Source of the DNA: Pedobacter rhizosphaerae
Lineage (GTDB): Bacteria; Bacteroidota; Bacteroidia; Sphingobacteriales; Sphingobacteriaceae
NCBI RefSeq assembly: GCF_900111155.1
Contig: NZ_FOGG01000006.1
Coordinates: 181,101-245,100, forward strand
DNA: 64,000 nt
Direction of reading: 5' to 3'
Made by a program: the position numbers and the translations under genes. This document shows positions 38,245-46,252 of this stretch, in pieces. The notes beneath the pieces are model-generated. The model was not told the origin of the DNA and did no database searches. It saw only the letters and a list, made by a program, of their open reading frames with translations. Positions within the stretch are counted from its first letter, which is position 1. Each line of letters starts with the position of its first letter.

Positions 38245-38342
38245 AAATGTAATCAGGATAGATGGATAATGGCCTAAGTTAATTAGAACCAATGTTTGAA
38301 AAGCTGAACCATGTTAAATAAACCCGATAGTAGTGAAAAGTT

Positions 38343-38411
38343 TTATTTTATTGTCGGTTTTGAATCTCCCGATGTAAAATCGGAACAAGTTATCGAAGAC
38401 CAATAAAATAA
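38343..38411. repeat. Palindromic element in the hisB-hisH gap, related to the 326-bp repeat
   Basis: TTATTTTATTG (38343-38353) and CAATAAAATAA (38401-38411) form a perfect 11-bp inverted repeat. Between them is GATGTAAAATCGGAACAAGT followed by TATCGAAGAC (38371-38400), which matches the core of the duplicated element at 6254-6284 and 6671-6701 with few changes. The element lies inside the otherwise tightly packed operon. Confidence 0.7.
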
Positions 38412-38500
38412 GACTTGAAACGGATAGCGGGACTTAAGAAGCGATGAAAACGAAACATTCATTTCCTTATCCTGATAAAAAAGAACGAATAGAAATAATT

Positions 38501-39094
38501 ATGATTGGAATAGTAAACTACGGCGCTGGCAATATTTTTTCACTCACCGCAGCATTAGAACGGCTGAATTTATCTTACGGCATGGTCAATACCGAAGCTG
38601 AACTGGAGAAATACAGCCACATCATTATTCCTGGCGTAGGCCATGCAGGTACGGCCATGGAAAAACTAAAGGCTACAGGCCTGGTTAATGCAATTAAAAA
38701 ACTCAGCAAACCTGTATTGGGTATTTGCGTGGGTATGCAACTGATTACTACTCACTCTGAAGAGGGAGATGCCGCATTGCTCGACATAGTTCCGGTCAAC
38801 ACCAAAAAATTCGATAAGTCGCTGAATATCAAAATCCCACACATGGGATGGAATGCTGTAAATCATCAAAACAATTCGTTGTTTACCGCTGTTGAAAATA
38901 ATGCGCAATTTTACTTTGTGCATTCGTATTTTATTGAATATAACCCTACTTTTGACATCGCTTCTGCTGATTACGGATTAAAGTTCTCAGCAGCTGTACA
39001 AAAAGATAATTTTTACGGCGTTCAGTTCCACCCCGAGAAATCGGGCAAAGCTGGCGAACAGATACTAAAGAATTTTTCAAACTTAAGCTTATAA
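38501..39094 (+). CDS. hisH: Imidazole glycerol phosphate synthase, glutaminase subunit
   Basis: 197 residues from the ATG at 38501 (MIGIVNYGAGNIFSL). The frame extends upstream to 38444, but that adds 19 residues before the family start. Class I glutaminase: VLGICVGMQL holds the nucleophile Cys, FHPEKSG the His-Glu pair. It supplies ammonia to HisF. The oxyanion and HisF-contact strand IIIPGVGHAGTAM is present. The gene is 1 bp upstream of hisA. Confidence 0.95.
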   Translation: MIGIVNYGAGNIFSLTAALERLNLSYGMVNTEAELEKYSHIIIPGVGHAGTAMEKLKATGLVNAIKKLSKPVLGICVGMQLITTHSEEGDAALLDIVPVNTKKFDKSLNIKIPHMGWNAVNHQNNSLFTAVENNAQFYFVHSYFIEYNPTFDIASADYGLKFSAAVQKDNFYGVQFHPEKSGKAGEQILKNFSNLSL

Positions 39095-39095
39095 A

Positions 39096-39845
39096 ATGTA
39101 CATAATACCCGCTATTGATATTTTGGATGGAAAGGTAGTTCGCTTGCGTGAAGGCGACTACAATCAAAAAACTGAATACGATGTTTCTATCGCTGAAATG
39201 ATCGAAAAATACCGCTCAAATGGTACAGATTTTATCCATATTATAGACTTAAACGGCGCAAAGGGTGATTTTAGCAACCAAAAATCACTTTTTGAGATCA
39301 TCAAAAAAACGGAAATGAAAGTGCAGTATGGCGGCGGAATCAGAACCATAGAACAAGTAACTAATTTACTTGATGCCGGAATCCACCGTGTAATTGTAGG
39401 CACACAGGCCATTACCAATCCTGATTTCCTTCCTTCATTAAGTGAAGCCTTTGCTAAAAAAGATGACTATGCTAACCGCATTGTAATCGCTATAGATGTT
39501 TTGGATGAGGTAATCAAATACTCAGGCTGGATGGAAAGCTCGCCGATTAAACTGATGGATTATGTGGATAAGTGCCTTTCGTTAGGTTTCTTTCGTTTCC
39601 TGTGCACCGATATCAGCAAAGATGGAAAATTAGGTGGCGCAGCCATCGATTTATATGAGAAACTACTAGAGCACTCGCCAATGATCAAATTAATTGCTTC
39701 TGGTGGTGTAAGTTCAATGGATGATATTTACGAACTGGCCAAATATCCAATCAGAAGTGTAGTAGTAGGAAAAGCGATTTACGAAAACCGAATTTCTATC
39801 GAAGAAATTAAAGAGTGGAATTTGAAGGCGTTGAGTTCGATATAA
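39096..39845 (+). CDS. hisA: Phosphoribosylformimino-AICAR-P isomerase
   Basis: 249 residues, (beta/alpha)8 barrel. IPAIDILDGKVVRLREGDY begins the first half with the catalytic Asp; VQYGGGIRTIEQ is phosphate-binding; LCTDISKDGKLGG carries the second Asp; ASGGVSSMDDI is the second phosphate loop. It converts ProFAR to PRFAR, the substrate of HisH-HisF. A small membrane ORF overlaps its last 31 bp in another frame. Confidence 0.95.
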   Translation: MYIIPAIDILDGKVVRLREGDYNQKTEYDVSIAEMIEKYRSNGTDFIHIIDLNGAKGDFSNQKSLFEIIKKTEMKVQYGGGIRTIEQVTNLLDAGIHRVIVGTQAITNPDFLPSLSEAFAKKDDYANRIVIAIDVLDEVIKYSGWMESSPIKLMDYVDKCLSLGFFRFLCTDISKDGKLGGAAIDLYEKLLEHSPMIKLIASGGVSSMDDIYELAKYPIRSVVVGKAIYENRISIEEIKEWNLKALSSI

Positions 39846-40036
39846 AACCCATATTGAAATCAAAAACAATATTCATTACAGGATTAATATTTCTGTTATT
39901 GGGAGTATCAATGTTTATTTGGGGTGTTCACATGTTTACATATAGGGGAAACTTCAGTAAATTAATGAGCATAACAGGTGAGTATTCTTTTTTATTCTGT
40001 ATTCCAGTATTTATTATAGGTTTAGTAAAAAGTTAA
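39815..40036 (+). CDS. Putative small membrane protein between hisA and hisF
   Basis: 73 residues at most, starting inside the end of hisA. A TTG at 39854, just after the hisA stop, would give 60 residues (KSKTIFITGLIFLLLGVSMF). Two hydrophobic stretches (about 17-37 and 56-70 in the long form) separated by MFTYRGNFSKLMSITGEY predict a two-helix membrane protein. I know no his gene like it. It may be a genuine insertion into the operon or a chance frame; the hydrophobic pattern and tight position favour a real gene. Confidence 0.45.
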   Translation: MEFEGVEFDIKPILKSKTIFITGLIFLLLGVSMFIWGVHMFTYRGNFSKLMSITGEYSFLFCIPVFIIGLVKS

Positions 40037-40050
40037 CATATTAATATTGT

Positions 40051-40110
40051 CATTGCGAGGTGCGAAGCAATCTAATAAAATTCATCACGAAAGATATTGA
40101 TTCGCACCTA
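40051..40110. repeat. Imperfect palindrome upstream of hisF
   Basis: AGGTGCGAA (40058-40066) pairs with TTCGCACCT (40101-40109); flanking GCAATCT and AGATATTGA extend it imperfectly. The phrase CATTGCGAGG...GAAGCAATCT has the look of dispersed REP-like palindromes. It lies between the small ORF and hisF, 23 bp before the hisF ATG, so it could affect mRNA stability or read-through. Confidence 0.6.
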
Positions 40111-40132
40111 GCGGTGATGGAAATCCAAACAA

Positions 40133-40888
40133 ATGTTAAGTAAAAGAATAATACCCTGTCTTGATGTTAAAGATGGCCGCACGGTAAAGGGTGTAAACTT
40201 TGTTGATTTACGCGATGCCGGAGACCCGGTAGAACTGGCAGCTCAATATGCGCAGCAAGGTGCTGATGAACTTGTTTTTTTAGACATCACAGCTACGCAC
40301 GAGCGAAGGAAAACCATGATCGAAATGGTAAAATCGGTGGCGAGGCAATTAAATATCCCCTTTACCATTGGTGGTGGAATAACGGAGCTTGCAGATGCCG
40401 ACGCACTATTAAATGCGGGTGCCGATAAAATTAGCATCAACTCTGCGGCAGTTAGAAATCCTAAATTAATTGAAGACTTAGCAAAAGCTTTCGGCGTTCA
40501 ATTTGTGGTTTTAGCTGTGGATACCAAACACGTGGATGGCAGAAATATGGTTCACCTCAATGGAGGTAGATTAATAACTGAACTAGAAACCGAAAACTGG
40601 ATCAAACAAGCGGAAGATTTGGGCGCTGGTGAAATTCTACTTACCTCTATGGATCATGATGGGACAAAAGCTGGTTTCGATTGCAACTTATTGAGCAAAG
40701 TAAACCAAATGATCAATATACCGATCATTGCCTCAGGCGGAGCTGGCAGCATGGATCATTTCACCGAAGTTTTCCAAAAATCTAACGTAGATGCCGCTTT
40801 AGCAGCATCAGTATTCCACTATGGTGAAATCCTGATCCCCGATCTTAAGCAAGAACTTAAAAGAAATCATATTCCGGTAAGGATATAA
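40133..40888 (+). CDS. hisF: Imidazole glycerol phosphate synthase, cyclase subunit
   Basis: 251 residues, (beta/alpha)8 barrel paralogous to HisA. Motifs: [19 protein letters not shown] (catalytic Asp11), [42 protein letters not shown] (second Asp) and [11 protein letters not shown]. With HisH it makes imidazole glycerol phosphate and AICAR. A 96-bp gap with a palindrome separates it from the small membrane ORF. Confidence 0.96.
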   Translation: MLSKRIIPCLDVKDGRTVKGVNFVDLRDAGDPVELAAQYAQQGADELVFLDITATHERRKTMIEMVKSVARQLNIPFTIGGGITELADADALLNAGADKISINSAAVRNPKLIEDLAKAFGVQFVVLAVDTKHVDGRNMVHLNGGRLITELETENWIKQAEDLGAGEILLTSMDHDGTKAGFDCNLLSKVNQMINIPIIASGGAGSMDHFTEVFQKSNVDAALAASVFHYGEILIPDLKQELKRNHIPVRI

Positions 40889-40946
40889 GTTAGGTCCCGA
40901 GTGGACAATCAAAAGTCTGGAGTCGATTTCAAAAATAAAATTTAAA

Positions 40947-41549
40947 ATGAATATCAATATATCATCCCTCGATTGGGATAAAACAGCTGGCTTACTTCCT
41001 GTAATTATTCAGGATTACAAAACCCTCGAGGTTTTAATGCTGGGCTACATGAATGCTGAAGCGCTGGAAAAAACACAAGCTGAAGGGAAAGTGACCTTCT
41101 TCTCCAGATCTAAAAATCGTCTCTGGACTAAAGGGGAAACCAGTAATAATTTCCTTTTTGTAAAAGAGCTCTTTGTAGATTGTGATAATGACACCATCTT
41201 AATTAAGGCTGATGCTGTTGGACCTACCTGCCACACGGGCAGCCGCAGTTGTTTCAAAACAGATTTCAATCAGAACTTCATTTTCGAATTGGAGAACATC
41301 ATTGCCGATAGATATGAAAACCCAGTTGAAGGTTCTTACATTAATAAGATGAGAAATAAGGGCTTAAACAAAATAGCTCAAAAAGTTGGCGAAGAAGGTG
41401 TGGAAACCGTTATAGCAGCATTAGCCGAAACTGAAGAAGATTTGATCAATGAATCCTCAGATCTCATTTTTCACTTATTATTTTTACTCAAAGAAAAAGG
41501 ATTGTCAATTCAGGATATCGCAAAGAACTTAGAGAAAAGACATAAATAG
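40947..41549 (+). CDS. hisI: Bifunctional phosphoribosyl-AMP cyclohydrolase / phosphoribosyl-ATP pyrophosphatase
   Basis: 200 residues, the HisIE fusion. The N-terminal cyclohydrolase has VLMLGYMNAEAL, FFSRSKNRLWTKGETS and zinc residues in VDCDNDT and CHTGSRSCF. The C-terminal pyrophosphohydrolase (about 110-200) has KVGEEGVETVIAA and ESSDLIFHLLFLL. It carries out steps two and three of the pathway. It is the last gene of the operon, 58 bp after hisF. Confidence 0.96.
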   Translation: MNINISSLDWDKTAGLLPVIIQDYKTLEVLMLGYMNAEALEKTQAEGKVTFFSRSKNRLWTKGETSNNFLFVKELFVDCDNDTILIKADAVGPTCHTGSRSCFKTDFNQNFIFELENIIADRYENPVEGSYINKMRNKGLNKIAQKVGEEGVETVIAALAETEEDLINESSDLIFHLLFLLKEKGLSIQDIAKNLEKRHK

Positions 41550-41614
41550 TATTAAAGGTTTGCAGATAGAAACCAGGGTTTAATCAACTCAACAAAACCT
41601 ACTCTTAACCTAAA

Positions 41615-41811
41615 GACTAAAGCGAAAACTAACCACTGTTTAACTCTGTGTCTTAAAGGTCTAAGGTGGTTATTTTTTTGCTTCTTGCCAGTGTTGATAC
41701 TTGATACTTGATTCTCGATACTTTAAAAGCTGAAAGATTAAAGCGAAAACTAACCTACTGTTTAACTCAGGTGTCTTAGAGGTCTAAGGTGGTTATTTTT
41801 AGCTTCTTGCA
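41615..41811. repeat. Two direct 75-bp repeats after the his operon, with terminator-like arms
   Basis: Copies at 41615-41689 and 41736-41811 share TAAAGCGAAAACTAACC, CTGTTTAACTC, TGTCTTA, AGGTCTAAGGTGGTTATTTTT and GCTTCTTGC. In each, AACCAC near the start can pair with GTGGTT (41631-41636 with 41666-41671), followed by a T-run, so either copy may end his transcription. A heptamer run follows each copy. These repeats fill the 344-bp gap 41550-41893, which has no gene. Confidence 0.8.
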
Positions 41812-41817
41812 AGTCTC

Positions 41818-41880
41818 GATACTTGATTCTCGATACTTGATACTTGATACTTGATACTTGATTCTCCATACTTGATACTA
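41818..41880. repeat. Heptamer tandem array (GATACTT)n before the WD40 gene
   Basis: Nine consecutive 7-bp units, mostly GATACTT with GATTCTC and CATACTT variants, run from 41818 to 41880 and stop 13 bp before the WD40 ATG. A shorter four-unit array is at 41696-41723. The unit is not a multiple of three but lies outside the coding region. Confidence 0.9.
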
Positions 41881-41893
41881 ATTTTATCCAAAC

Positions 41894-42790
41894 ATGCTTA
41901 AACACCTCCATACGCTTTCCGGTCACCAAAATCCAATCTATGCCTTAGCCCACTCAACTGAAGACGATATCTTCTTTAGTGCTGGAAACGACAAGGGAGT
42001 AGTAGAATGGTCGTTGGCGAACCGGGCTTTTGTGAAGGTGAAGATGCCAGTTCAAAGCTCTGTATACTATCTTCATTATGATAACGGACTCTTATTTATA
42101 GGAGAAAGAAGTGGAGCCTTTACTGTTTATGATCTGGCTAAAGAAACTGTAGTTACTCGAATTAATGCGCACTTAAAGCCAATATTCGATATCAAAACGG
42201 TTAAAACAAAAAATGAATTAATTACCACGGGAGAAGATGGAACGGTTGCCATTTGGTCGTTATCGGATTTTAAAGAAATTTACCGGTTTCAGGCGGCTTA
42301 TGATACCGTAAGAGCCATTGCCATCTCTCCTGATGAATCTGAAATTGCCTTTGGCTGCAAAGACCACCAGATTAGAATCTACAATCTTTCAGATTACAGC
42401 CTCAAACTAAGTTTAGATAGCCATACCTTACCGGTTACTTCATTAGCTTATCATCCGACAGGAAAATACTTGATTTCAGGCAGTAGAGATGCACAGTTAA
42501 AAATCTGGAATATCCCCAACCATGAGCTTTTGCAAACCATCCCGGCGCATATGTTTACCGTGTATGACATTGCCTTTCATCCTACCCTACCCTATTTTGC
42601 CACCAGTAGTCAGGATAAGAGCATTAAACTATGGGATGCAGAAAATTTTAAACTATATAAAATTCTAAGCTTGGAAAAAGCTGGTATAGGCCATACACAT
42701 TCTATTAATAAAATTATCTGGAGTAATGATGGTAAATACCTGGTTTCTACCGGCGATGATAAAAAGGTGATGATTTGGGAGATGGATTAG
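41894..42790 (+). CDS. WD40-repeat beta-propeller protein
   Basis: 298 residues made almost wholly of WD40 repeats: LHTLSGHQNPIYALA, then units ending VVEWSL, TVAIWSL, IRIYNL, LKIWNI, IKLWDA and VMIWEM, about seven blades. No signal peptide or other domain, so it is a cytoplasmic propeller, probably a binding scaffold. It is well formed and not degraded. It follows the his operon but is separated by repeats. It is convergent with the NlpC/P60 gene, 8 bp apart. The partner is unknown. Confidence 0.92.
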   Translation: MLKHLHTLSGHQNPIYALAHSTEDDIFFSAGNDKGVVEWSLANRAFVKVKMPVQSSVYYLHYDNGLLFIGERSGAFTVYDLAKETVVTRINAHLKPIFDIKTVKTKNELITTGEDGTVAIWSLSDFKEIYRFQAAYDTVRAIAISPDESEIAFGCKDHQIRIYNLSDYSLKLSLDSHTLPVTSLAYHPTGKYLISGSRDAQLKIWNIPNHELLQTIPAHMFTVYDIAFHPTLPYFATSSQDKSIKLWDAENFKLYKILSLEKAGIGHTHSINKIIWSNDGKYLVSTGDDKKVMIWEMD

Positions 42791-42798
42791 TTGAAATC

Positions 42799-43584
42799 CT
42801 ATTCCACAAATCGTTTTATTATTCTCAGCTTATGCGTGTATCGGCCTAATTCCTTACTGAATATCCCTTGATCATCAATAGGATCAATTTTAACTTTAGC
42901 AGAAGAATGAATAATTTCATTCGGGCTGAGCATGATTCCAACATGTGTAATTCTTCCTTCCTCATTATCGAAAAAAGCGACATCACCCAATTTGGATTCG
43001 GAGAGGAAACCCACTAGGTTACCTTGTTCTGCCTGCTGTGAAGCATCGCGATTTAACTGGATACCCAACATTTTAAATACCACCTGAACAAAGCCAGAGC
43101 AATCTAAACCAAATGCATGTCGGCCACCCCATAAATAAGGTGTATTTTGGAAAAATTTGGCAGTTGCCTCAACATCGCGACTAAAATCTGCCTGCTTGTT
43201 GTCGTGTGGAGTAAAGTTCAATTGAAACTTTTCCTGTCCGGCAAAGCAAAAACCATCCTTAAAAAACGGCAAATTACTTCCCGGACTTAAATGGTATAAG
43301 CTACCATCTTCTGCACTCAGTACATTGTTGAAGCTTAATGGAGCCAGTTGAGTACAGCTTTTTAAATCCTGAAATTGGGCTTCAGATAAACTGGTAATTT
43401 GTCTGAAATCGATCCAACCCTGATAACCATCATGACCATTCTGGATCAACCACCAACGCTCTTCTTTTTGGATAATTTCTACTGCTTCTCCAAATAATAA
43501 TTGAGATACAATTTCTGCTCTATCCGATGCATCAGCTCTTAAAGGCGCAACTGCAACCCGACAAATACCATATTGATTTTCCAT
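42799..43584 (-). CDS. NlpC/P60 (C40) peptidase with SH3-like domains
   Basis: 261 residues. Two SH3b-like regions (about 8-62 and 75-120; AVAPLRADASDRAEIVSQLL and WWLIQNGHDGYQGWID) precede the papain-like NlpC/P60 domain (about 135-258) with GLDCSGFVQVVF (Cys162), THVGIML (His214) and HSSAK (His226). Members cut gamma-D-Glu-diamino acid bonds in murein peptides. No clear signal peptide is seen, so it may act on recycled cytoplasmic muropeptides, like YkfC-type enzymes; this is inferred. Confidence 0.92.
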   Translation of the reverse strand: MENQYGICRVAVAPLRADASDRAEIVSQLLFGEAVEIIQKEERWWLIQNGHDGYQGWIDFRQITSLSEAQFQDLKSCTQLAPLSFNNVLSAEDGSLYHLSPGSNLPFFKDGFCFAGQEKFQLNFTPHDNKQADFSRDVEATAKFFQNTPYLWGGRHAFGLDCSGFVQVVFKMLGIQLNRDASQQAEQGNLVGFLSESKLGDVAFFDNEEGRITHVGIMLSPNEIIHSSAKVKIDPIDDQGIFSKELGRYTHKLRIIKRFVE

Positions 43585-43693
43585 TGGCTTCTTTTACTAA
43601 AAGGTATGTAAAACTAACAATTTACATCAATTGCCTAACATTTTGCCAGCAAATTTGTTATTTTTATGATGATCACATTTAAATCTGCTCGCC

Positions 43694-44146
43694 ATGAACT
43701 TTAAGAAAATACTAATCGCAGTTGATAATAGCACCTGCTCAGAAAAAGCAGCGAAAGCGGGTTATGATATGGCCGAAAAATTCAGTGCTGAAGTAGCATT
43801 GGTTAATATTATCGAGCCTATCCCTGCCAATGTAAACCCCGATTTAACTTTAGCACCAGTATTTTTAGAAACATACGACAATAGCGAGGAAAACAGCCAC
43901 ATCCTGCTCAAAGAAATTGAAGACAAATTTGGGAGAGGCATAAAAACAACTTACCTGAGTATTGTAGATACCGCAGCTCATGGCATCATTCAACAGTCAG
44001 ACGAGTGGGGATCCGACCTCATCGTAATCGGAACCTATGGCAGAACTGGCCTTTACCACTTCTTAATGGGAAGCGTAGCCGAGCACGTAGCCAGAAAATC
44101 TGCCTGCCCTGTTTTAATTATTCCTAATAAATGCGAAGTGGATTAG
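43694..44146 (+). CDS. Universal stress protein, single Usp domain
   Basis: 150 residues with the classic UspA fold. FKKILIAVDNSTCSEKAAKAG opens it; the ATP-binding signature GTYGRTGLYHFLMGS followed by VAEHVARKSACPVLII lies near the end (G-2x-G-9x-G(S)). It is cytoplasmic, probably ATP binding, with a stress-related role of unknown mechanism. It is divergent from the NlpC/P60 gene and convergent with the ferredoxin gene across a long repeat region. Confidence 0.93.
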   Translation: MNFKKILIAVDNSTCSEKAAKAGYDMAEKFSAEVALVNIIEPIPANVNPDLTLAPVFLETYDNSEENSHILLKEIEDKFGRGIKTTYLSIVDTAAHGIIQQSDEWGSDLIVIGTYGRTGLYHFLMGSVAEHVARKSACPVLIIPNKCEVD

Positions 44147-44283
44147 CGATTGGTTCAATAGTTCATTAGTCATTGGTTCATTAGTTCAATAGTTCATTGG
44201 TCAATGAGTCTGTATGCAATAGTTAAATCGTTCAACAATTATGTAATGCCATGATAGGTTTGTAATCAATAGTCAGTTGGTAA

Positions 44284-44692
44284 TCAACAATTAAGCAATT
44301 AAACAGTTCAACAATTAAACAATTCCTTACCCACCTTGCCCCCAACTAACTCACCAACTAAGCAACTAAACAATCATAGACCGTTGGCAGTCAACAATTA
44401 AGCAATTAAACAGTTTAATAATTAAACAATTCCTTACCCACCTTGCCCCCAACTCACTCACCAATTAAACAAATAAACAATCATAAACCGTTGTTAGTCA
44501 ATAATTAAGCAATTAAACAGTTTAACAATTAAACAATTCCTTAACCACCTTGCCCCCAACTAACTCACCAACTAAGCAACTAAACAATTATAGGCCGTTG
44601 GCAGTCAACAATTAAGCAATTAAACAGTTTAACAATTAAACAATTCCTTACCCACTTTGCCCCCAGCCACCTCACCCATTAAGCACCTAAAC
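44284..44692. repeat. 107-bp tandem repeat, about 3.8 copies
   Basis: Units start at 44284, 44391, 44498 and 44605, exactly 107 bp apart. Each has TCAACAATTAAGCAATTAAA, CAGTTTAACAATTAAACAAT, TCCTTACCCACCTTGCCCCC, AACTCACCAA and CCGTTGGCAG blocks. Differences are few substitutions; the last copy is cut and diverged. The gap 44147-44743 lies between convergent genes and has no ORF worth calling. The part 44147-44220 is made of short GGTTCATTAGTTCAATAG phrases. Confidence 0.93.
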
Positions 44693-44721
44693 AAAAAAAG
44701 ACACCCGAAAGTGTCTTTTTT
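44693..44721. terminator. Bidirectional terminator between convergent genes
   Basis: AAAAAGACAC (44695-44704) pairs with GTGTCTTTTT (44711-44720) around CCGAAA, flanked by A- and T-runs, so it can end transcription from both directions. It is 22 bp after the ferredoxin stop. Confidence 0.9.
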
Positions 44722-44743
44722 CAAAAATATATCTTCAATCAGC

Positions 44744-45094
44744 TTATCCTTCCTGGTGTAACCAAGCTTTCTTAGCTAATAATTCTTCTTCAGTTTCACG
44801 AATATCTTCATCATCCACACAACAGTCTACAGGGCAAACCGCAGCACACTGAGGTTCATCATGAAAACCTTTACATTCTGTACACTTATCCGATACGATA
44901 TAATATACCTCATCAGATACTGCTTCCTGAGAAGCATCTGCTTCAATTTGCTGATTTCCAAAATCAATAATGCCTTCTAGATTGGTTCCGTCAGAAAAAC
45001 GCCATGCAGTACCGGCATCGTAAATTGCGTTATTTGGGCATTCCGGTTCGCAAGCCCCACAATTTATACACTCATCTGTTATTTTAATTGCCAT
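44744..45094 (-). CDS. 2[4Fe-4S] ferredoxin, Allochromatium type
   Basis: 116 residues. The first cluster motif is CINCGACEPECPNNAIY; the second is the longer CTECKGFHDEPQCAAVCPVD, with an insertion between the second and third Cys. The C-terminal tail is acidic (DDEDIRETEEELLAKKAW). This is the group of ferredoxins with a long second loop, low potential and small electron carriers. It is divergent from the LuxC-like gene, with overlapping promoters between them. Confidence 0.93.
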   Translation of the reverse strand: MAIKITDECINCGACEPECPNNAIYDAGTAWRFSDGTNLEGIIDFGNQQIEADASQEAVSDEVYYIVSDKCTECKGFHDEPQCAAVCPVDCCVDDEDIRETEEELLAKKAWLHQEG

Positions 45095-45121
45095 GTTTTC
45101 GTCTAATTCTTTTGCTTAGTT

Positions 45122-45129
45122 TACCTTTG
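45122..45129 (+). promoter_or_regulatory. Candidate -7 box of the acyl-CoA reductase gene
   Basis: TACCTTTG fits TAnnTTTG and lies 43 bp before the ATG at 45173. The upstream TTTC (45097-45100) is a weak -33 partner with a long, 21-bp spacer. Confidence 0.35.
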
Positions 45130-45134
45130 CGTTG

Positions 45135-45142
45135 CAAATATA
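45135..45142 (-). promoter_or_regulatory. Candidate -7 box of the ferredoxin gene
   Basis: TATATTTG on the minus strand fits TAnnTTTG and lies 40 bp before the ferredoxin ATG at 45094. The -33 position reads only TTAG/ATTA. The two divergent boxes are only 5 bp apart. Confidence 0.4.
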
Positions 45143-45172
45143 ATATATAATCACTTAATAATAATTCTAAAT

Positions 45173-46189
45173 ATGTCAGCATTAACACATGATAAAGCAA
45201 TTAGCGCCTTCAAAACCTTAGGACAAATGCTTACAAACCCTACTGACATACTAGGAAATACCATTTATACCGCCGAAAGCAGCAATCCCTGGTTCACTCA
45301 AAATAATATAAAAAAATCAATAATTTCTTTTGGGGAGATGCTAAACACCACAGATATTGACCAATGGTTCCGATCTGTCAACTTTAATCCTGCTTCAAAA
45401 AGAGTAGGACTTATCTTGGCAGGCAATATTCCCATGGTAGGTTTTCACGATGTTTTATGCGTTTTGGCTACGGGTAACATTGCCCTAATTAAGCTTTCCT
45501 CTTCCGATGACAAACTCATTAAAACGGTATTGTCAAAACTAACCGAAATTGAGCCTGCTTTCGAATCTCATATCGAATATGTAGAACGATTAAAAGATTT
45601 TGATGCTGTTATTGCTACCGGAAGCAACAACTCATCCAGATATTTCGAATATTATTTCAGTAAAGTTCGGCATATCATCAGGAAAAACCGGAATAGCGTA
45701 GCGGTATTGGATGGCTCGGAAACAGAGGCCGATATTCAAAACCTCGGAAATGATATTTTTGATTACTTCGGCTTAGGCTGCAGAAATGTTTCGAAAATGT
45801 ACTTCCCTAAAGGATATGATATTGCAAAATTCTATGATCACTTAACGTCTTATCAGGATATTATTAACCATTTCAAATACCAAAATAACTACGATTACAA
45901 CAAATCCATTTATTTGGTTAATGCCGCAAAGCACTATGATAACGGCTTCTTACTCTTAAAAGAAGACCAATCGCTGGCTTCTCCCCTGGCTGTTGTATTT
46001 TACGAAGAATACGACGACCTAAACGCAATTAATCAAACGTTGACAGAAAAAGCTGAAGATATCCAGTGTGTAGTGAGCAACGTAACCTTATCAATCCCAA
46101 CTTATGCCTTTGGCCAAAGCCAGCACCCTAAACTTTGGGATTATGCAGATAACGTAAATACTATCGATTTTTTGAATTCAATCCACTAA
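45173..46189 (+). CDS. Acyl-CoA reductase, LuxC-like
   Basis: 338 residues, shorter than LuxC (about 480) but normal for the Bacteroidota form (PF05893). ALDH-superfamily features: RVGLILAGNIPMVGFHDVL, TGNIALIKLSSSDDKL, and the catalytic Cys203 in FGLGCRNVSKMYFPKG. It likely reduces an acyl-thioester to aldehyde with NADPH, but the substrate is not known and no luxD/E partner is present. It precedes the FtsE pair by 63 bp. Confidence 0.88.
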   Translation: MSALTHDKAISAFKTLGQMLTNPTDILGNTIYTAESSNPWFTQNNIKKSIISFGEMLNTTDIDQWFRSVNFNPASKRVGLILAGNIPMVGFHDVLCVLATGNIALIKLSSSDDKLIKTVLSKLTEIEPAFESHIEYVERLKDFDAVIATGSNNSSRYFEYYFSKVRHIIRKNRNSVAVLDGSETEADIQNLGNDIFDYFGLGCRNVSKMYFPKGYDIAKFYDHLTSYQDIINHFKYQNNYDYNKSIYLVNAAKHYDNGFLLLKEDQSLASPLAVVFYEEYDDLNAINQTLTEKAEDIQCVVSNVTLSIPTYAFGQSQHPKLWDYADNVNTIDFLNSIH

Positions 46190-46252
46190 AACACGATTCT
46201 TAATTAACCTTATCTTTCCGCTTCTCATTTTGAAATGCTATTTTTGGGCACA

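Noticed and set aside
44147..44743. CRISPR-like look of the regularly spaced repeats.
   Set aside because: The whole 107-bp unit is repeated, with no unique spacers between short repeats and no cas genes nearby.
45173..46189. A bioluminescence-like lux function for the LuxC-type reductase.
   Set aside because: No luxA, luxB, luxD or luxE is nearby; the short form is widespread in Bacteroidota.
46239..46246. TATTTTTG as a promoter for the small gene before ftsE.
   Set aside because: Transcription would start at or after the likely ATG at 46253 and no -33 element with normal spacing is present.
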